A stretch of 64,000 nt of DNA, taken from Phoronis australis. Taxonomy: Eukaryota > Phoronida > Phoronidae. The notes beneath the pieces were generated by a model that saw nothing but the letters and a program-made list of their open reading frames with translations, was not told the origin of the DNA and did no database searches. The DNA is taken from NCBI GenBank assembly GCA_002633005.1, contig NMRA01000016.1, positions 1,461,860-1,525,859 on the forward strand. Direction: 5' to 3'. Shown here one piece after another: positions 24,777 through 36,748 of this stretch; positions within the stretch are counted from its first letter, which is position 1, and every line of letters begins with the position of its first letter. The translations under genes were made by a program, and so were the position numbers.

Positions 24777-25342
24777 ATGTCTTCATGATGTTTATAAACT
24801 GGTGTTGCACAGCCAGTGTCTCCCTATAAAACTGCATTGGCTGCATATCTATGTACTCCTGGAAAAGCAGGAGGAGTCTAGAACAAGTCATTTCAAATTG
24901 TGAGAAATGTTTATAGCCCCAAACCCCAAAACAACACTCCATGACTCAGCCAGTAGTGCAGTCAAAACAGTTGGTAAAATTGTTCAAATCCATGTTTCGT
25001 AACATCTTGTAGTTACCGACAAAGGCGTCAAGCACTCTGGTTGCAGCTAGGCACTCTGGTTGCAGCTAGCAACTGAGCCAGTCAAACGGGCGAAGTTTCT
25101 TATGTTACTTTGTTTTCAAAGGATTTGACTGGCTGAGCCCCCTAGTGGCCTTGTTATTTCATATATTACATCATGGCAGTAATTAACAATCCAAAAAGCA
25201 ACCATTAGCTGCACCGTTGTGGGGAATTATAGCTCTTCTGTGTACGGAAAATTGTCACCTACAAAGACAACCAATTCAAAACACTCATTTTTCCTGAATT
25301 GCGTGTAAGAATGTATAAGGGTATTTAAGACCTTACCGACAA
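24777..25342. repeat. Duplicated block, second copy
   Basis: It is almost identical to 24075-24640, with a few substitutions and a short local duplication of GCACTCTGGTTGCAGCTAG near 25031-25070. It is probably allelic. Confidence 0.9.
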
Positions 25343-26275
25343 GTCTGCGTGTACAGCCAAATACCTTGTACAAAACTATAGATTAGAACTCGGTAAAAGC
25401 AATATTTTTATGGCCGTAAAAGGCCTGTGGATTTTAGTCTCGTTTAGACATCAAGCGCAACTGACACGGAGCAACTTGATCAGTTTCAAGTGGCCGTTTC
25501 CACAATTTCATTGACTGTGGCAAGTCGGATGTTGTACGCTGGAGAGTGGAATGCACATGCGCAGGTTTTCAAATAGCGGAAGTTGCAGAGACTGAGAGCC
25601 CGTATGTAGGGCATTGCACAAGCGCAGTAGAGCTGATCCTTGCCGCCTTGCCCCATTGTCGCGTTTAGACATATAATTGACACAGAGCAAGACGTTTGAG
25701 CCCAAATTGCCCCACCTCACAAACGGGTGGCAAAAGTTGTCACCACGGAGTCAATTTGCTCTGTGTCAGTCCCGTTTACACACTGGAACATCTTGTTCTG
25801 TGTCAGCTGGTTTGTGTCAACTTGTGTAGTGTAAACGACACTTTTGACGTGACTTTTTACCAGTCTGCCATTAATTGCATCACGTAACCATGTGTTTTTA
25901 GTAAAATTTAGTAACAAAGAAGACGTCATAGCAAAACAACTGTACCAGTAGTGTGACCAAATTTCATTCGACATAAATATTCAAAATGAAATTCCAAAAT
26001 CGCTGTTACAGTTTTCGAAGTTGACATTTTATTCTAGTTTTATACAACTTTGGATTTTTGTCATGAAAATCATAAATGTCCTATTTTTGATACTGCCTCC
26101 TGCAAACGTGGAACATTTTAAAAACAGTTCCTGATAGCGTTTTGAAGAACAGCGTACAAAGCATAGTATCTGAAAGTTTCATATGAATCCGATCGGCCAT
26201 TTCTGAGGTATAAATGATGTTCTGAAGTTTACCAAACTTGGCCACTTTTCTAGGGTCCTACATAACCTATTGTAA
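25343..26275. mobile_element. Foldback-family arm A (direct orientation), with a nested insertion
   Basis: It shares with 32505-32945, 54365-54845 and 60150-60570 the ordered blocks GCCAAATACC, ACTCGGTAAAAG, CATGTGTTTTTAGTAAAATT, TTTAAAAACAG, GAACAGCG and a GATCGGCCATTTCTGAGGTA-like end. An unrelated segment of about 410 bases (25435-25845), with GTTTAGACAT and GACACRGAGCAA strings, interrupts it. Confidence 0.65.
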
Positions 26276-27104
26276 GTTAAGTTATAAACAAACATTCAGT
26301 CAAGGTATGTTTTTAAACAACATCACTGCTTGTAGATAGTTATTAAAACATCTATATTAAGCATGGGGGAAAACCTAAATATTCAAGCCCTACCAACGTA
26401 CACTTTATTAAGTATTTCTCTTGTTTAATAAATCATGTTTTTAAAGGTCAGCAATGAGCATGTAAATTACTGCTGCAGTAAAATCTCAACAGTTTGGAAC
26501 AAAAATTACTTTCAAAATTGACCAATTTCAGTTTAAAAGGTCTAACATTGAAGTCCTCAATTTCAGAAATATTGTTTGATGGCAGCTTCTGTAGATCACT
26601 CGAACATACGGTAGTAAAGATTACAACTGGTGATACAGTCACATGTTCTATGAAAAAGTGACATCACATGATTTCGTTTGTCCGCCATGCTGTGTCTTAA
26701 ATTTGTGAGATTTTATTGTGGTTGTCAGCAGAGTGTTGCCAGCACTTGCAAACACAGTAATCTTTGCACTGGTGGAACTTCACCTTGTTATCAGTGGATG
26801 GCCGAATGTAATATCTCCAAGTGTTTAACTGGTGCATCCATTCACAGCTTGTGAGCTCTTATATATTTTAAGTTTTTGAGGTAACGCTTTTTTGCGAAAT
26901 TTTCTGTTTACTGTCTTGTGGATCGCACGTCTTATTGATTTTCTTCATTAAACCATATTGTGCTGCTATTGCAGTTAGGCTGCTTGTGGTTGATTTACAA
27001 AGAGATACGAGTTTTGTAAAATGTTTTAGTTTTCCAAGTATAGGTTGAACTGACGTTTCGGCATTATTTTAGTTATTGAAATGACTTTCGCCTTAAATTT
27101 TGTA

Positions 27105-27600
27105 GGTGCTTAGAGAAACGTCCTAATTTGGTTAACTTTGGAACAACATCTAATCTCATAAATGACTGATGAAACTTTTGTATTCTATGCTTTAATATAT
27201 TCTGTTCTCCAAAACGATGTTTGTATTTGTTTTTGAAAATTTCCACTCTTGCATGAGGGGCTATGAAAACTAGGATTTTGTGGTTTTCTTACAAAAGCGC
27301 AAAAGTTGCATAAAACAAAAACAGTAATTTAGAAAAACAGTGTTTTTGAGATTTCATGAGCATTTTATATGAAATGAAATGTTAAATACCGTCATTTTGT
27401 TATCATTGTACCTTTCTTTTTCGCTTAGTTTTATTAAAGACACCGTCATGTGACTGTCATGTGACCCTGATTGAATGGCAGCCAGTCTAAAATCAAATTC
27501 TACAAGCTTTCTACTTTCACAAAATATACCTTTACTGTGTTACCTTCAATTTTGTAGATTTTTGGCTAAATATACGGACTTCTTGATATAGTTTTACATA
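27105..27600. mobile_element. Foldback-family arm A' (inverted orientation)
   Basis: Reversed, it follows the arm at 25343-26275: GTTCTCCAAAACG, CACTCTTGCATGAGGGG, CACCGTCATGTGAC and an end with TTGTAGATTTTTGGCTAAAT. The pair could be one large foldback element with an 830-base centre, or two insertions. Confidence 0.55.
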
Positions 27601-28553
27601 AACCTTAAAGAAATTGTTTTCAAAAAGTGGCCAGTCCGGTCTTTATTGGTAGGTTGATTGTTGACCCATGCAAAATTTGTTTGCTATTCTTTTATGACAA
27701 AGTCAATGTTATAGCATCGCAAGGCTTTGTCCATCTGAGATTATGGTTAGGCCTCCATTGGGGCATTCGAAAGCTGCCAGTGCCTAATGTCTATCTGCAA
27801 ACTTATGAGTTTTTGAGGAAAAACATCAAAACGACTTTCAAACTAACATAAAGTACTCATGAGAAAATTGCCAATCAGATGGTCCCTGGCCAAGTGTAAC
27901 AGACTATATTTGGTGTGATCGACACGGCTAAATGCAAAATTGATGTTACTGGTTGTATTAATCAATGTTATGTCGCTATTTTTTACACTCAAAAAAGCCC
28001 CAAGGACTCATTCTTTCGGTGTCATTATTGGCGGTTAATGGAAGCTAAGATTCAGGAAGCATTCATTCGCATTGATTTGATTCAACTCATCAGTGATGTG
28101 ACCCTAACTTCTAAGTCTGCTCGTCTCCCTGTTTGTCTGGATTCACTGGATGATTTTGCTCTGATGCCATATAGTCTTTCAAGAACTCTGTGACGGTATG
28201 TAGAGGATGTACTTATTTCAGATGGTGCTTGCTGTGTCTCAAAGAAGTAAATGTGCCTCTTAGTGTTTTGACTGTCTTAATTTAAGTTGTTTACACTGAC
28301 TAGCATATTTTCAGTCTGGGTTAAAATAATATTTCCATTGTGATAGAAAAACTCTCATCTCAACTAATTAGGTGTTATTTTCGTCATGGAGTGCTGCAAA
28401 AGCATGAAACCAGTTTTGCCAATCAGTCTCATTGGTCCAACACATGTTAGTTCCTGAGGTGTGTCTTTACTCATGGAAAAGCAATGTGATGTATTTGCAA
28501 AAAATAGTGTGAACTGTAATAAATTTGGCCATCGTTTAAGTTCTTAATTATTC

Positions 28554-29087
28554 TTAAGGCCCTTGCATACTAACTTGGATGAATGGAGAGTTGACGTAAA
28601 CTCTGAAGTTAATCGAACGTTCACACCAGCTTCGGCAGTTAATGTCATTGAAGTAGATGGTAGGTGATGCTGTCATCATGGCAGTAATCGTAAGATAGCG
28701 CTGATGCATACCGTGCACGCTAAGATTTTTTTAATGTGACAGTTTAAGAACATTTACCTGTGATAATTAACAGGAAGTTATTTGTAATTTGATTGGCGAT
28801 TATCCGAGCAAAATATAAGCAACTATCAATACCGACAATGCTCTTTAATTGTTGATGCCAGCAGACTGGCCCCTGGCGATAACTTTGATGAGACCAAAGT
28901 TGACCGTTCGTACCGCACTACAGCATCAAATGCTCCACTATTAAATCGGCCCAATAAGCCGCCCAATTACTGCGAAGTTAACTGGTGCACTTAACTTTGA
29001 TCTAGGACTATAGTTAACCCTTCATACTGACCACAACTCCCCCAAACATCCGATGCATGGACATTAGTATGAATTCAAAGGGCCTTT
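28554..29087. mobile_element. MITE with AAGGCCCTTNCATAC ends
   Basis: The left end is TTAAGGCCCTTGCATACTAA; the right end reversed contains AAAGGCCCTTTGAATTCATA. The interior corresponds, reversed, to 57887-58374 (GATAACTTTGATGAGACCAA, GTACCGCACTACAGCATC). No coding capacity. Confidence 0.7.
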
Positions 29088-32000
29088 TGTGAAAACTTTC
29101 GAAATCTATCTTATATAGGATTGTCTGTGTTGGTAATATAGACTGCAGGGGACGATTTTACCATTTTAAACTCTAGAGCTTCATTACCTTGTCTATAATT
29201 GTAAATAATTATTGGCTTCTTGGAACAAGTGCCCTGATTAGAGAATTGAAGCAGACTATTTGATTGTAGATGCTTGTGAAATAATAAAAGAACCCTCAGC
29301 ATCTCAGTCAGTGTTGGGCTCTCAGCTTTCAGTGACCAGAAGAAGCTATATAGATTGATTTCTACTATGTTAGTAACTTATTTCCACATAACTTTGCTGA
29401 TGTTCTTTCTATGGTTACAGAAGTTTTGATTGCTTATTAGCTCATAAAGCAGACTTGTGTCATCATGGGGACTCACCGGGACACGAAACTGTGCACAGGA
29501 TGGGCGTGTAAAATTCTCTAATTCAAGGCAGTTTATGAAATTTGGGACACCGAAATTCAAGCACAAATTGAATTTTCTTATTCCGAAGATGACGACATTG
29601 ATGTTAGTGATATTTTATAGTTATCAAGATTATGTTCTGATTGTCAACAGCCTCAGAATAGACTTTGCAATTGATAAACTTGTCAAAAAAGCAATCAACA
29701 CAACCTTTTAGGTAGGTCTCAGAAGGTGTATCCTAATGGACACTTAACCTCAAGTAGCACCTGGGGCAACTAGCACTATAGTTTAAGTGACTGTGGGCAA
29801 AAGTTGAAATTGTGTTACTTGACACGGGCATGGCCAATAATACCCCCACATCTTCGAGGTAGTGCAACTTGCCACACTTCAAGTGCCTGTGTGGACAGCA
29901 AACTCAGGGACGATTCAGAATCTAACTTACAACGTGCTTGTGCAATTGGAATTTATCCTAGCGATAAATCATTGCTTTTCCCTCCATTCACAAACCTCTC
30001 ACCGAATTCCTTTTTCATGTTCGTTTTCGGTAATAACTTACAATAATTAATTCATTCAAGTAATCGAAAACTTCAGTGAACTATCGCAAACCGTTGTTTT
30101 CTTGAACTCCCGCCATATTACAGTTTTGCGTCCGGTATCACTAAAAAATTACTAGAATGGCGTGTGCAAAGTGATTTGCATCCTGCTCTAGTTTCTTGAC
30201 ACCGCATTTGTGATTGTCTTCCGGACACGCGGTTAATAGGGCACAGCTTAAAAGCGTAACATAGGGTTGAATGGGTGTTTGTCATTGAGTGTAATTCTTG
30301 AATTTGGGATGGCTAATATTGTCCATTTCTAAAAGTTGGTACAAGCTTCAACCTTGAGCAAAATAATCCATTTTTCACTGTCCCGAAATGGAGGATTTTT
30401 ACTGTTTATGTAAAGAGCATAAAATGTTTTTTTAAGTTGTATTTATACTAGTTGCGAAAACTCTTGCAGTTTCCCTGGATTACTAAATGCCAGCATTGTA
30501 GCCATGCAGATGCACTGTCTGCGAACTGTTCATTTTCGCCAACAGTTAGTTGTGTCCTTACCAATCGTGTCACATTTAAAAGGCTTTCAAAAAAAAAACA
30601 CCAATGATCTGTATCAAACACATCAAAAAAACATTATTCCACCGGAGTCGATCGGTCAATACATGCTACATAGAATCGAGAGAACCAATCAGTGCGAAAT
30701 GTCATCAGATTTTGCTAAAAGTGTGCTTTTCCCAGGGTTTATAGTATAATAAAGAATGGCGCAAGTTTGTACAAGAAACTTGCGGGTTGGCGGACACGAC
30801 ACACTGGTGCTTGAGGAGTTCATACATCACGCTCATGTTCGTGGAGCTAAGAAACCTTCAATTAAAGTCATTTTTCTTCCATTCTCTCGTTTTTTGGGAT
30901 ATTGAATTCAATGTTGTGATATGCAGTTCAAGGAAAGGAAGGCTTTAATAATGCCGACGTTATGTTGTCACTTGTCAAAAGAAGAGAAACGATGGTTTTT
31001 ATCACCTTAACCAAAAGAGATGACAAAACACGTCCATTGATTTATACGATGATAAAACAAAGGCCTATTACCAGTACACATGTGCTTCCATTGAAGTAAG
31101 CGGTCTGGGTACAAAAGTGCTTGCGAAAACCCCGCCAGTTTTGTGGTAACTCAAAATGCCAGTAAAACGCCTTCCCCAGCGGAAGTGACATGGTTAACCT
31201 TATTGACTTGCATTCATCTTCGGCATGACATCAGGGTTCTTATGTGGTGTTCTGTTCAGACTTATATTTGATAAAACTACGTTGTCCTTTTGTTCTTTGC
31301 TGTATGTTTTCGCAGTGATGCAATGTTGTGTGAAAAGGGCTGCATCACTTATCCTTTTATGAACCTTTGAGTGATACGATAAATCGTGTTTGCTTAAGTT
31401 ATTGCTAAGGACTATGTGGGTTCTGGGATTTGTGGGCCCCGATCTTGTGTTAAATTCAAGAAATGATCTTTTTGTCGGTGAATTGGTGAGTCGATCAGAG
31501 GAAAAGTAACTGTGATGTGTAGTAAATTCTCCTTATTTAAGTTCTTAACTGTACAGCTGATATGCTTACCTACCAAAAACCTCATGTGATGTCAATTTGA
31601 GCCACTGTTCTAGTCTTGTGTGTTAACGTGTTTTGAAAAGTACGTATGTTTTTGACAATGCGGTGGAATCCCTCTTCTTAAGTGGGGGCGCTGTGAGAAC
31701 AATCTCCAAATTTATAGAATTTAGTGATCGCTGAATGCTGGTGACTAAACCGTAGTGAGGTTCTGCATTCACAACCGTGTTGAATTTAATGAAGCCAGAA
31801 ATGTGGACTATGTACAATGCTTAGTCAGGAAAAGAGACCGAAATCCTGAACAGAGGCATTGATCCTATTTTTATGGTGACTGCCACATGAGAAACCTGAC
31901 CTATGACAAAGCACCTGATTAAACTAGTGGGAATTCGGGGCCAATGACAAAACGAGATCAGATTGAAATTCGAGGAAAGCTTGGGCAATGATCAATAGAT

Positions 32001-32504
32001 GTCATGCTAACACTGGGAATTCAGCTGATGAGACCATTCCTGTTACACACCTTAAGAAGGCTTTAAAACTTAAGTATACTGTTTCAATATCTCAATAGGT
32101 AATTCGTCACTCATGTAGCTCAAATTGTGGTCGGCAAGTGAAATTTTATTTTGTCAAATTTCTCCACAAAAATAAAGTTTTAGAAAATTTTAGTCTGTGT
32201 GGGAAATAAGCTGTGAATTATCATAACGAGATTGATTGCTCATGTTTCTGCTGTTTTGCCCTCAGGTAGTGAGATCTCTCAGGTAATCAGGTTAATTACT
32301 GAGGTAACAGGTGAAATCGAGATTGTTTCCAATCACTCTATTCCTCGCCGATGACATTTTCATTAGTGAAATTCATCAAGTTAAGTAACTTTAGTGCGCA
32401 GTCTTCAGATATTTATTCACAAATTAAAAAGCTTAAAGTCATTAATCATGCAATTGTCTCCATCAAGGTTCACTTGTAGTTGAGTGTTTGTCCCATCGAC
32501 AAGT

Positions 32505-32945
32505 CTTTGAGAGCCAAATTACCTACAAAATTATAAATTTCAACTCGGTAAAAGTATACATTTTGTGAAAGTAAGAAAGCCTATAAAATTTAATGTTTGA
32601 CTATTTACCATTCTGCCTTTAATTGGGCCATCTAACCATGTCTGTTTAGTAAAATTCAGCAAGGTATTTCGATTGTAAAACAACGGTATCAATAGCATGA
32701 TCAAATTTCGTTTGTGATAAATATTCATAACGAAATCTCATAACCACTGTTTTATGCAACTTTTGACTTTTTGATGAAAATCTTTATTCTTATTTTTTAC
32801 CCCTCTTGCAAAAGTGGAACATTTTAAAAATAATTCGTAACGGTGTTTTGGAGAACAGCGCATAGAATATATTATGTGAAGGGTTCATATAAAACTGATT
32901 AGCCTTTTCTGAAAAGCCTTTTTCTTGGTTCTTCCATAACCTAAC
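32505..32945. mobile_element. Foldback-family arm B
   Basis: The same ordered blocks as the other copies: GACAAGTC, TTTCAACTCGGTAAAAGTAT, CTAACCATGTCTGTTTAGTA, AAGTGGAACATTTTAAAAAT, GAGAACAGCGCATAGAAT. No inverted partner is clear; the other arm may be lost. Confidence 0.65.
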
Positions 32946-33089
32946 AGGTAAGAGTCATTTCAATGAGCAAAATTGGGCTGAAACTTGGGTGTTTTGCATT
33001 AGTCATGACTTAAAAGTTGCGTTTAAAAATTATACCCTACTTACCCAGATCACCTGCAAATGGTGCATTACTATGAAAGGCGAAAAAAT

Positions 33090-33815
33090 TTCAGGACACA
33101 TTTTCTATTCAGGAATCAAAATTTCTATAGGACAAAAAACAAATCAAAACCAGAATTTATCATATCAGGGTCTTAATTTATGAAATCAGGACCAAAATTT
33201 AACACATCAGTACCGAAAATTTATCACGCTAGGACCGAAATTTTATCACGCCAGGACAGAAAATTTGTCGTGCCAGGACAGAAAATTTTCATGCCAGGAG
33301 ACTGTCCATCTATTCAACATTATGATGGCCCTCTGACACTGTCTGTAATACTCAACAGTATTCAAGTCTAATGTTTCTGACATTGGGGCCAATGTTGTAA
33401 AGTTTGGAGGATTCAACCTCATCATCACGATTAACTCTCCTTTGCAAGACATTGTTGAACGTTTAGCCCTTTGTTATCACTTTGAGGGGTCAATGCTTGT
33501 GGATCACATTGCCGGTCTCCTGGCTTAAAAAATTTCCGGTCATGTCGTATTAAATTTTTGGTTATGGCGTGTTAAATTTTGGTCCTGATGTGTTAAATTT
33601 TAGGTCTTGACGTGATAAATTATAGGTCCTGACGAGATAAATTTCGATCTTTAATTGAATTTTGGCCTTCCAGATTGAATGTTTTGGACTGTGTTTAATT
33701 CTTGCTTAATTAAGTGCAAATTCTGGTTTTGAAGTTTTTATTGTTCAGGCCTTGCAGAGTAAAAATAATGTTTTGGCCCGTTTTTAAGTCTTGCATAGAA
33801 TATGTCCTGAAAGTG
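33090..33815. repeat. Long inverted repeat whose arms contain 25-base sub-repeats
   Basis: The left arm (about 33090-33300) contains AGGACCGAAATTTTATCACG-like units, at least five times. The right arm (about 33515-33815) contains the reverse complements, such as GGTCCTGATGTGTTAAATTT. Outside the units, CAAAACCAGAATTTATC on the left faces GCAAATTCTGGTTTTGAAG on the right. About 215 bases separate the arms. Confidence 0.75.
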
Positions 33816-34552
33816 TTACGGCGTAATGTTGAAATCAGCACCCACTCTAATAAATTTTTATTTTACGCAACCTAATAATTGCTAATATTCAGAAAAACAA
33901 AGCAACTATTAAGTGGATGCCAAAGCAGGCAAAACTTTGCCCATTCCGAAGTGACCCTCGTCTCATTCTCTTCATGAACTTGTGCAAATGAATATCTGAA
34001 GGTAAACTCAGATGGTAGGCAGTAAGCCTAGTGCATTTAGTTTTACTATCCTGTTTGCTTTTGTATATCTTGGAGTGCTCGCTGTTTACCAAGTCAATAA
34101 CACATTGGTGAGTGCTGTAAGGGATGTGCCTTTTATTGTTCACATGTCCAGCCAGAATCCAGATAACTGAGAATTCTTGTGTTATGTCAGTGCTGAAGAT
34201 GCTAATAAGTCTCACTAATTGGAGATCGCGTTTCTTGGCGAATGAGGTGAAATGTCCTCACCGTCGCCTTGCATTCAGTTGACAGTCTTGGCAGTGAGAG
34301 GTTTGGGTAAGGACATCAGTTGAGTGGTACCCTACGGTTTTAGGTGGTATCTGACAGTATAGTTACTTTGAACACCTTTTCAGGTACCTGTTAATTGTTC
34401 GTGACTGGCGTGCTTTAAGAGGTTAGAGCTGGCTGACAAAACGGGCTGTTCAACAACTTGATTTGCCTGTTAACTGTAAAATCTCATTAATTTCTCAAAA
34501 CAGTCTGGTGGTACTGAGCTATAGTAGAGGATTTTCAAATGATTGAGTACGT

Positions 34553-34764
34553 GCTATTTTTGTCTTTGATAAGCAATGCACCACGGTTTTGTAGAAAGCC
34601 TTTATAGATTACAGATACGTCACACAGCATAAATATAATGAATCTTAGCTTCCAATTTCACCTGTTTTGGAGACCCGGTTTCAACGGCCTTGGGTTATAA
34701 TAAGCGCCCCCCCTGAAACAAACTTTTCTAAGCGCCCTGGGCAGTTATTACGGCGAATACGGTA
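34553..34764. mobile_element. Right end of TACCGTATT-TIR element
   Basis: It matches 8605-8805: GCAATGCACCAC, TACAGATACRTCACA, CTTAGCTTCCAATTTCACC, TATAATAAGCGCCCC and the end GGCGAATACGGTA. The left part is absent, so this is a truncated copy. Confidence 0.7.
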
Positions 34765-35469
34765 TTGTATAATCTAAGCGTTGTATATGAGAGTGGATCT
34801 CAACCTGTTATCAAGATGACATTTCTTACATTGCGTGGGATTTGTTGAAGCTTGTTTTAGTCTCAAAACAGATATTTTCTAATTTGATTGGATCGTTGAA
34901 TTCTTTGTATCGAAAGGAGGCTCTGCCACCATTGCCAATCCTGAGAAAACGTGGAGTGGGTTTTCAGATGTTTGAAAACTCCATAAAAGTTTGTCAAATC
35001 ATCAAGCGTGAATAGTGCTTTGGACGATTTCACCAACAAGTGTGTGCAAAGGTTATGGCAGCTCACCTCCAACCAGAACTGGACGCATTAAAAGACATAA
35101 AATTTAAGATGGGTTTTAGATGAACAGATGATGCATTTAATATCTCCCAGCAGAGTTAAATGCTCAAGACAGCACCTGGTTTTGGCAAAATCACTATTAT
35201 TGGATTTAATCCTTTTAATAAGACTGTATTTAGTAAAATGTCTACAATCTACAGTGTTTAACTAGTCTGTGAAAGTATATTTTCTGAAAGTAGAATGTCT
35301 GTAGAATTTGATTCTGACTTTTTCCTGTCTGAGTCATTCATGGAATCAAGGTAGAGTTAAGCAAGACAAGGAAGGCACAGTGATAGGAATCACATCTCAT
35401 TTTTTATTTTCAATGTCTTCCTGTTACTAGCTCCCTTCCTGGTATTGACTTCCTGCTAATAGGTGTAAT

Positions 35470-36353
35470 CAAACCATCAGTAAAGAGCCATCAAAAAGGC
35501 AATATACTCACCTGGTGCTTTTGCTACTGATGAAAGTGCTTGCCAGTTTGGGAGTGGTCGAGAGAGCAATTGACCTCTGATGGCACTAAATACATCGTGA
35601 TCATGCATGAGTGCAGTAAATAGCCATGACTTCTCCAGGGATCTTTGTGAAATTTTGCAAGTGTTATCCTTTAAGTATGACAATGGCTGCCCATGACTTA
35701 TGGACATCTTTGACTACTGCAGTACTCCCTAACGACACTTTTAATCTTTACGTTAATTTGCTTCTGTATCTTCAGAGTTCTTTTGGATGGTTTGTAATGG
35801 TATTTAGTGGCAAACAAGTTATTATGAAAGTGATAGCAGCTTTCCATTTCGAAGTATCCTGCACCACCTAGTGCCTATTTTTATTATTTTCGAGTCATCT
35901 GTCTCCGTACATGCCAAACTGCTCAGAGCATCATCATAAAAACTGGCAGATGTATTCTTACTTAAAGCATGACTGATTTGGATTTTCAGATATGTCCAAC
36001 TACTATGGTGCCCCCTAGTGACATTTTGCATCTGCAAGATCTTTTGGAAGTCTGACAACTGTATTCCTATTAGCTTAACAACAGATTGAGTGTTCGCACC
36101 ACCACTTCCCCTCCTAGTAGCAATTTTTGTCACGTTCTGTAATCCATGACTGATTTTCATGAAATTTATTAAATAACTTTCCATCCAAGAGACAACAGCT
36201 GAGTAACCTTCCCATTTTCGGGCACATTTGACGTATTCTGTACCATCCGTCAAATGTACATTTTTATGAAATGTAATAAACACCTCTTTAAGGACACCGT
36301 AAAGGGTGCAGTTACAAAGTTAATGCATTTCAACGCTCCGTGTTGCTCTTTTT
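35470..36353. repeat. CCTAGTGG-type degenerate tandem element
   Basis: It carries CACCACCTAGTGCCTATTTT and GTGCCCCCTAGTGACATTTT about 140 bases apart, with CGAGTCATCTGTCTCC between. It ends with GTAAAGGGTGCAGTTACAAA and GCATTTCAACGCTCCGTG. The same end occurs at 59535-59585, so this and 58504-59585 are copies of one element. Confidence 0.6.
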
Positions 36354-36748
36354 GCAGTTGTGGTTACTTGAAAGTTTGTATTGGTGACATTAAAATTACA
36401 TTATCGTCACAAGAGTCTTATGTTTTGAGATTCCAATGCTACCTCGGAGTTGCCTGTTATACTCTATTCACCACTAGCAATATTGCTACTAGGAATTTTA
36501 CCTGTGGTGAAAGGTACACCACCGTGAATGGTTTGCAAGTGCTATCTTGGCTGATAGTTTGCTGTCTTGTGTTTGATACAAGGTTGACGTGGGTGGCACT
36601 GTCTAAAACATGGGTGCTAGCGTTTTTTTACCAGACAGGAGCTATCCATGTTGTTGTTATTTTCCCCTCCAGTTTGTTCGTTTCCTCACAAACTGAGAAA
36701 ATTTCTGGCCAGTTTGTGAGCAGGGTGTGGTTTGCCTTGAACTTCTAG
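36254..36748 (+). other. Unassigned open frame of 164 codons
   Basis: An open stretch, partly overlapping the end of the repeat element to its left. It is Cys- and hydrophobic-rich (for example CCSFCSCGYLKVCIGD) and I recognise no family. No splice sites or coding-like composition support it. It may be chance. Confidence 0.15.

Noticed and set aside
33889-34215. Minus-strand 108-codon frame
   Set aside because: No recognisable family, no splice signals and no coding-like composition; treated as chance.
36541-36660. Candidate for exon 4 (residues WVLAFFYQTGAIHVVVI)
   Set aside because: Phase does not fit and there is no donor; the segment at 13482 fits in phase, length and sequence.
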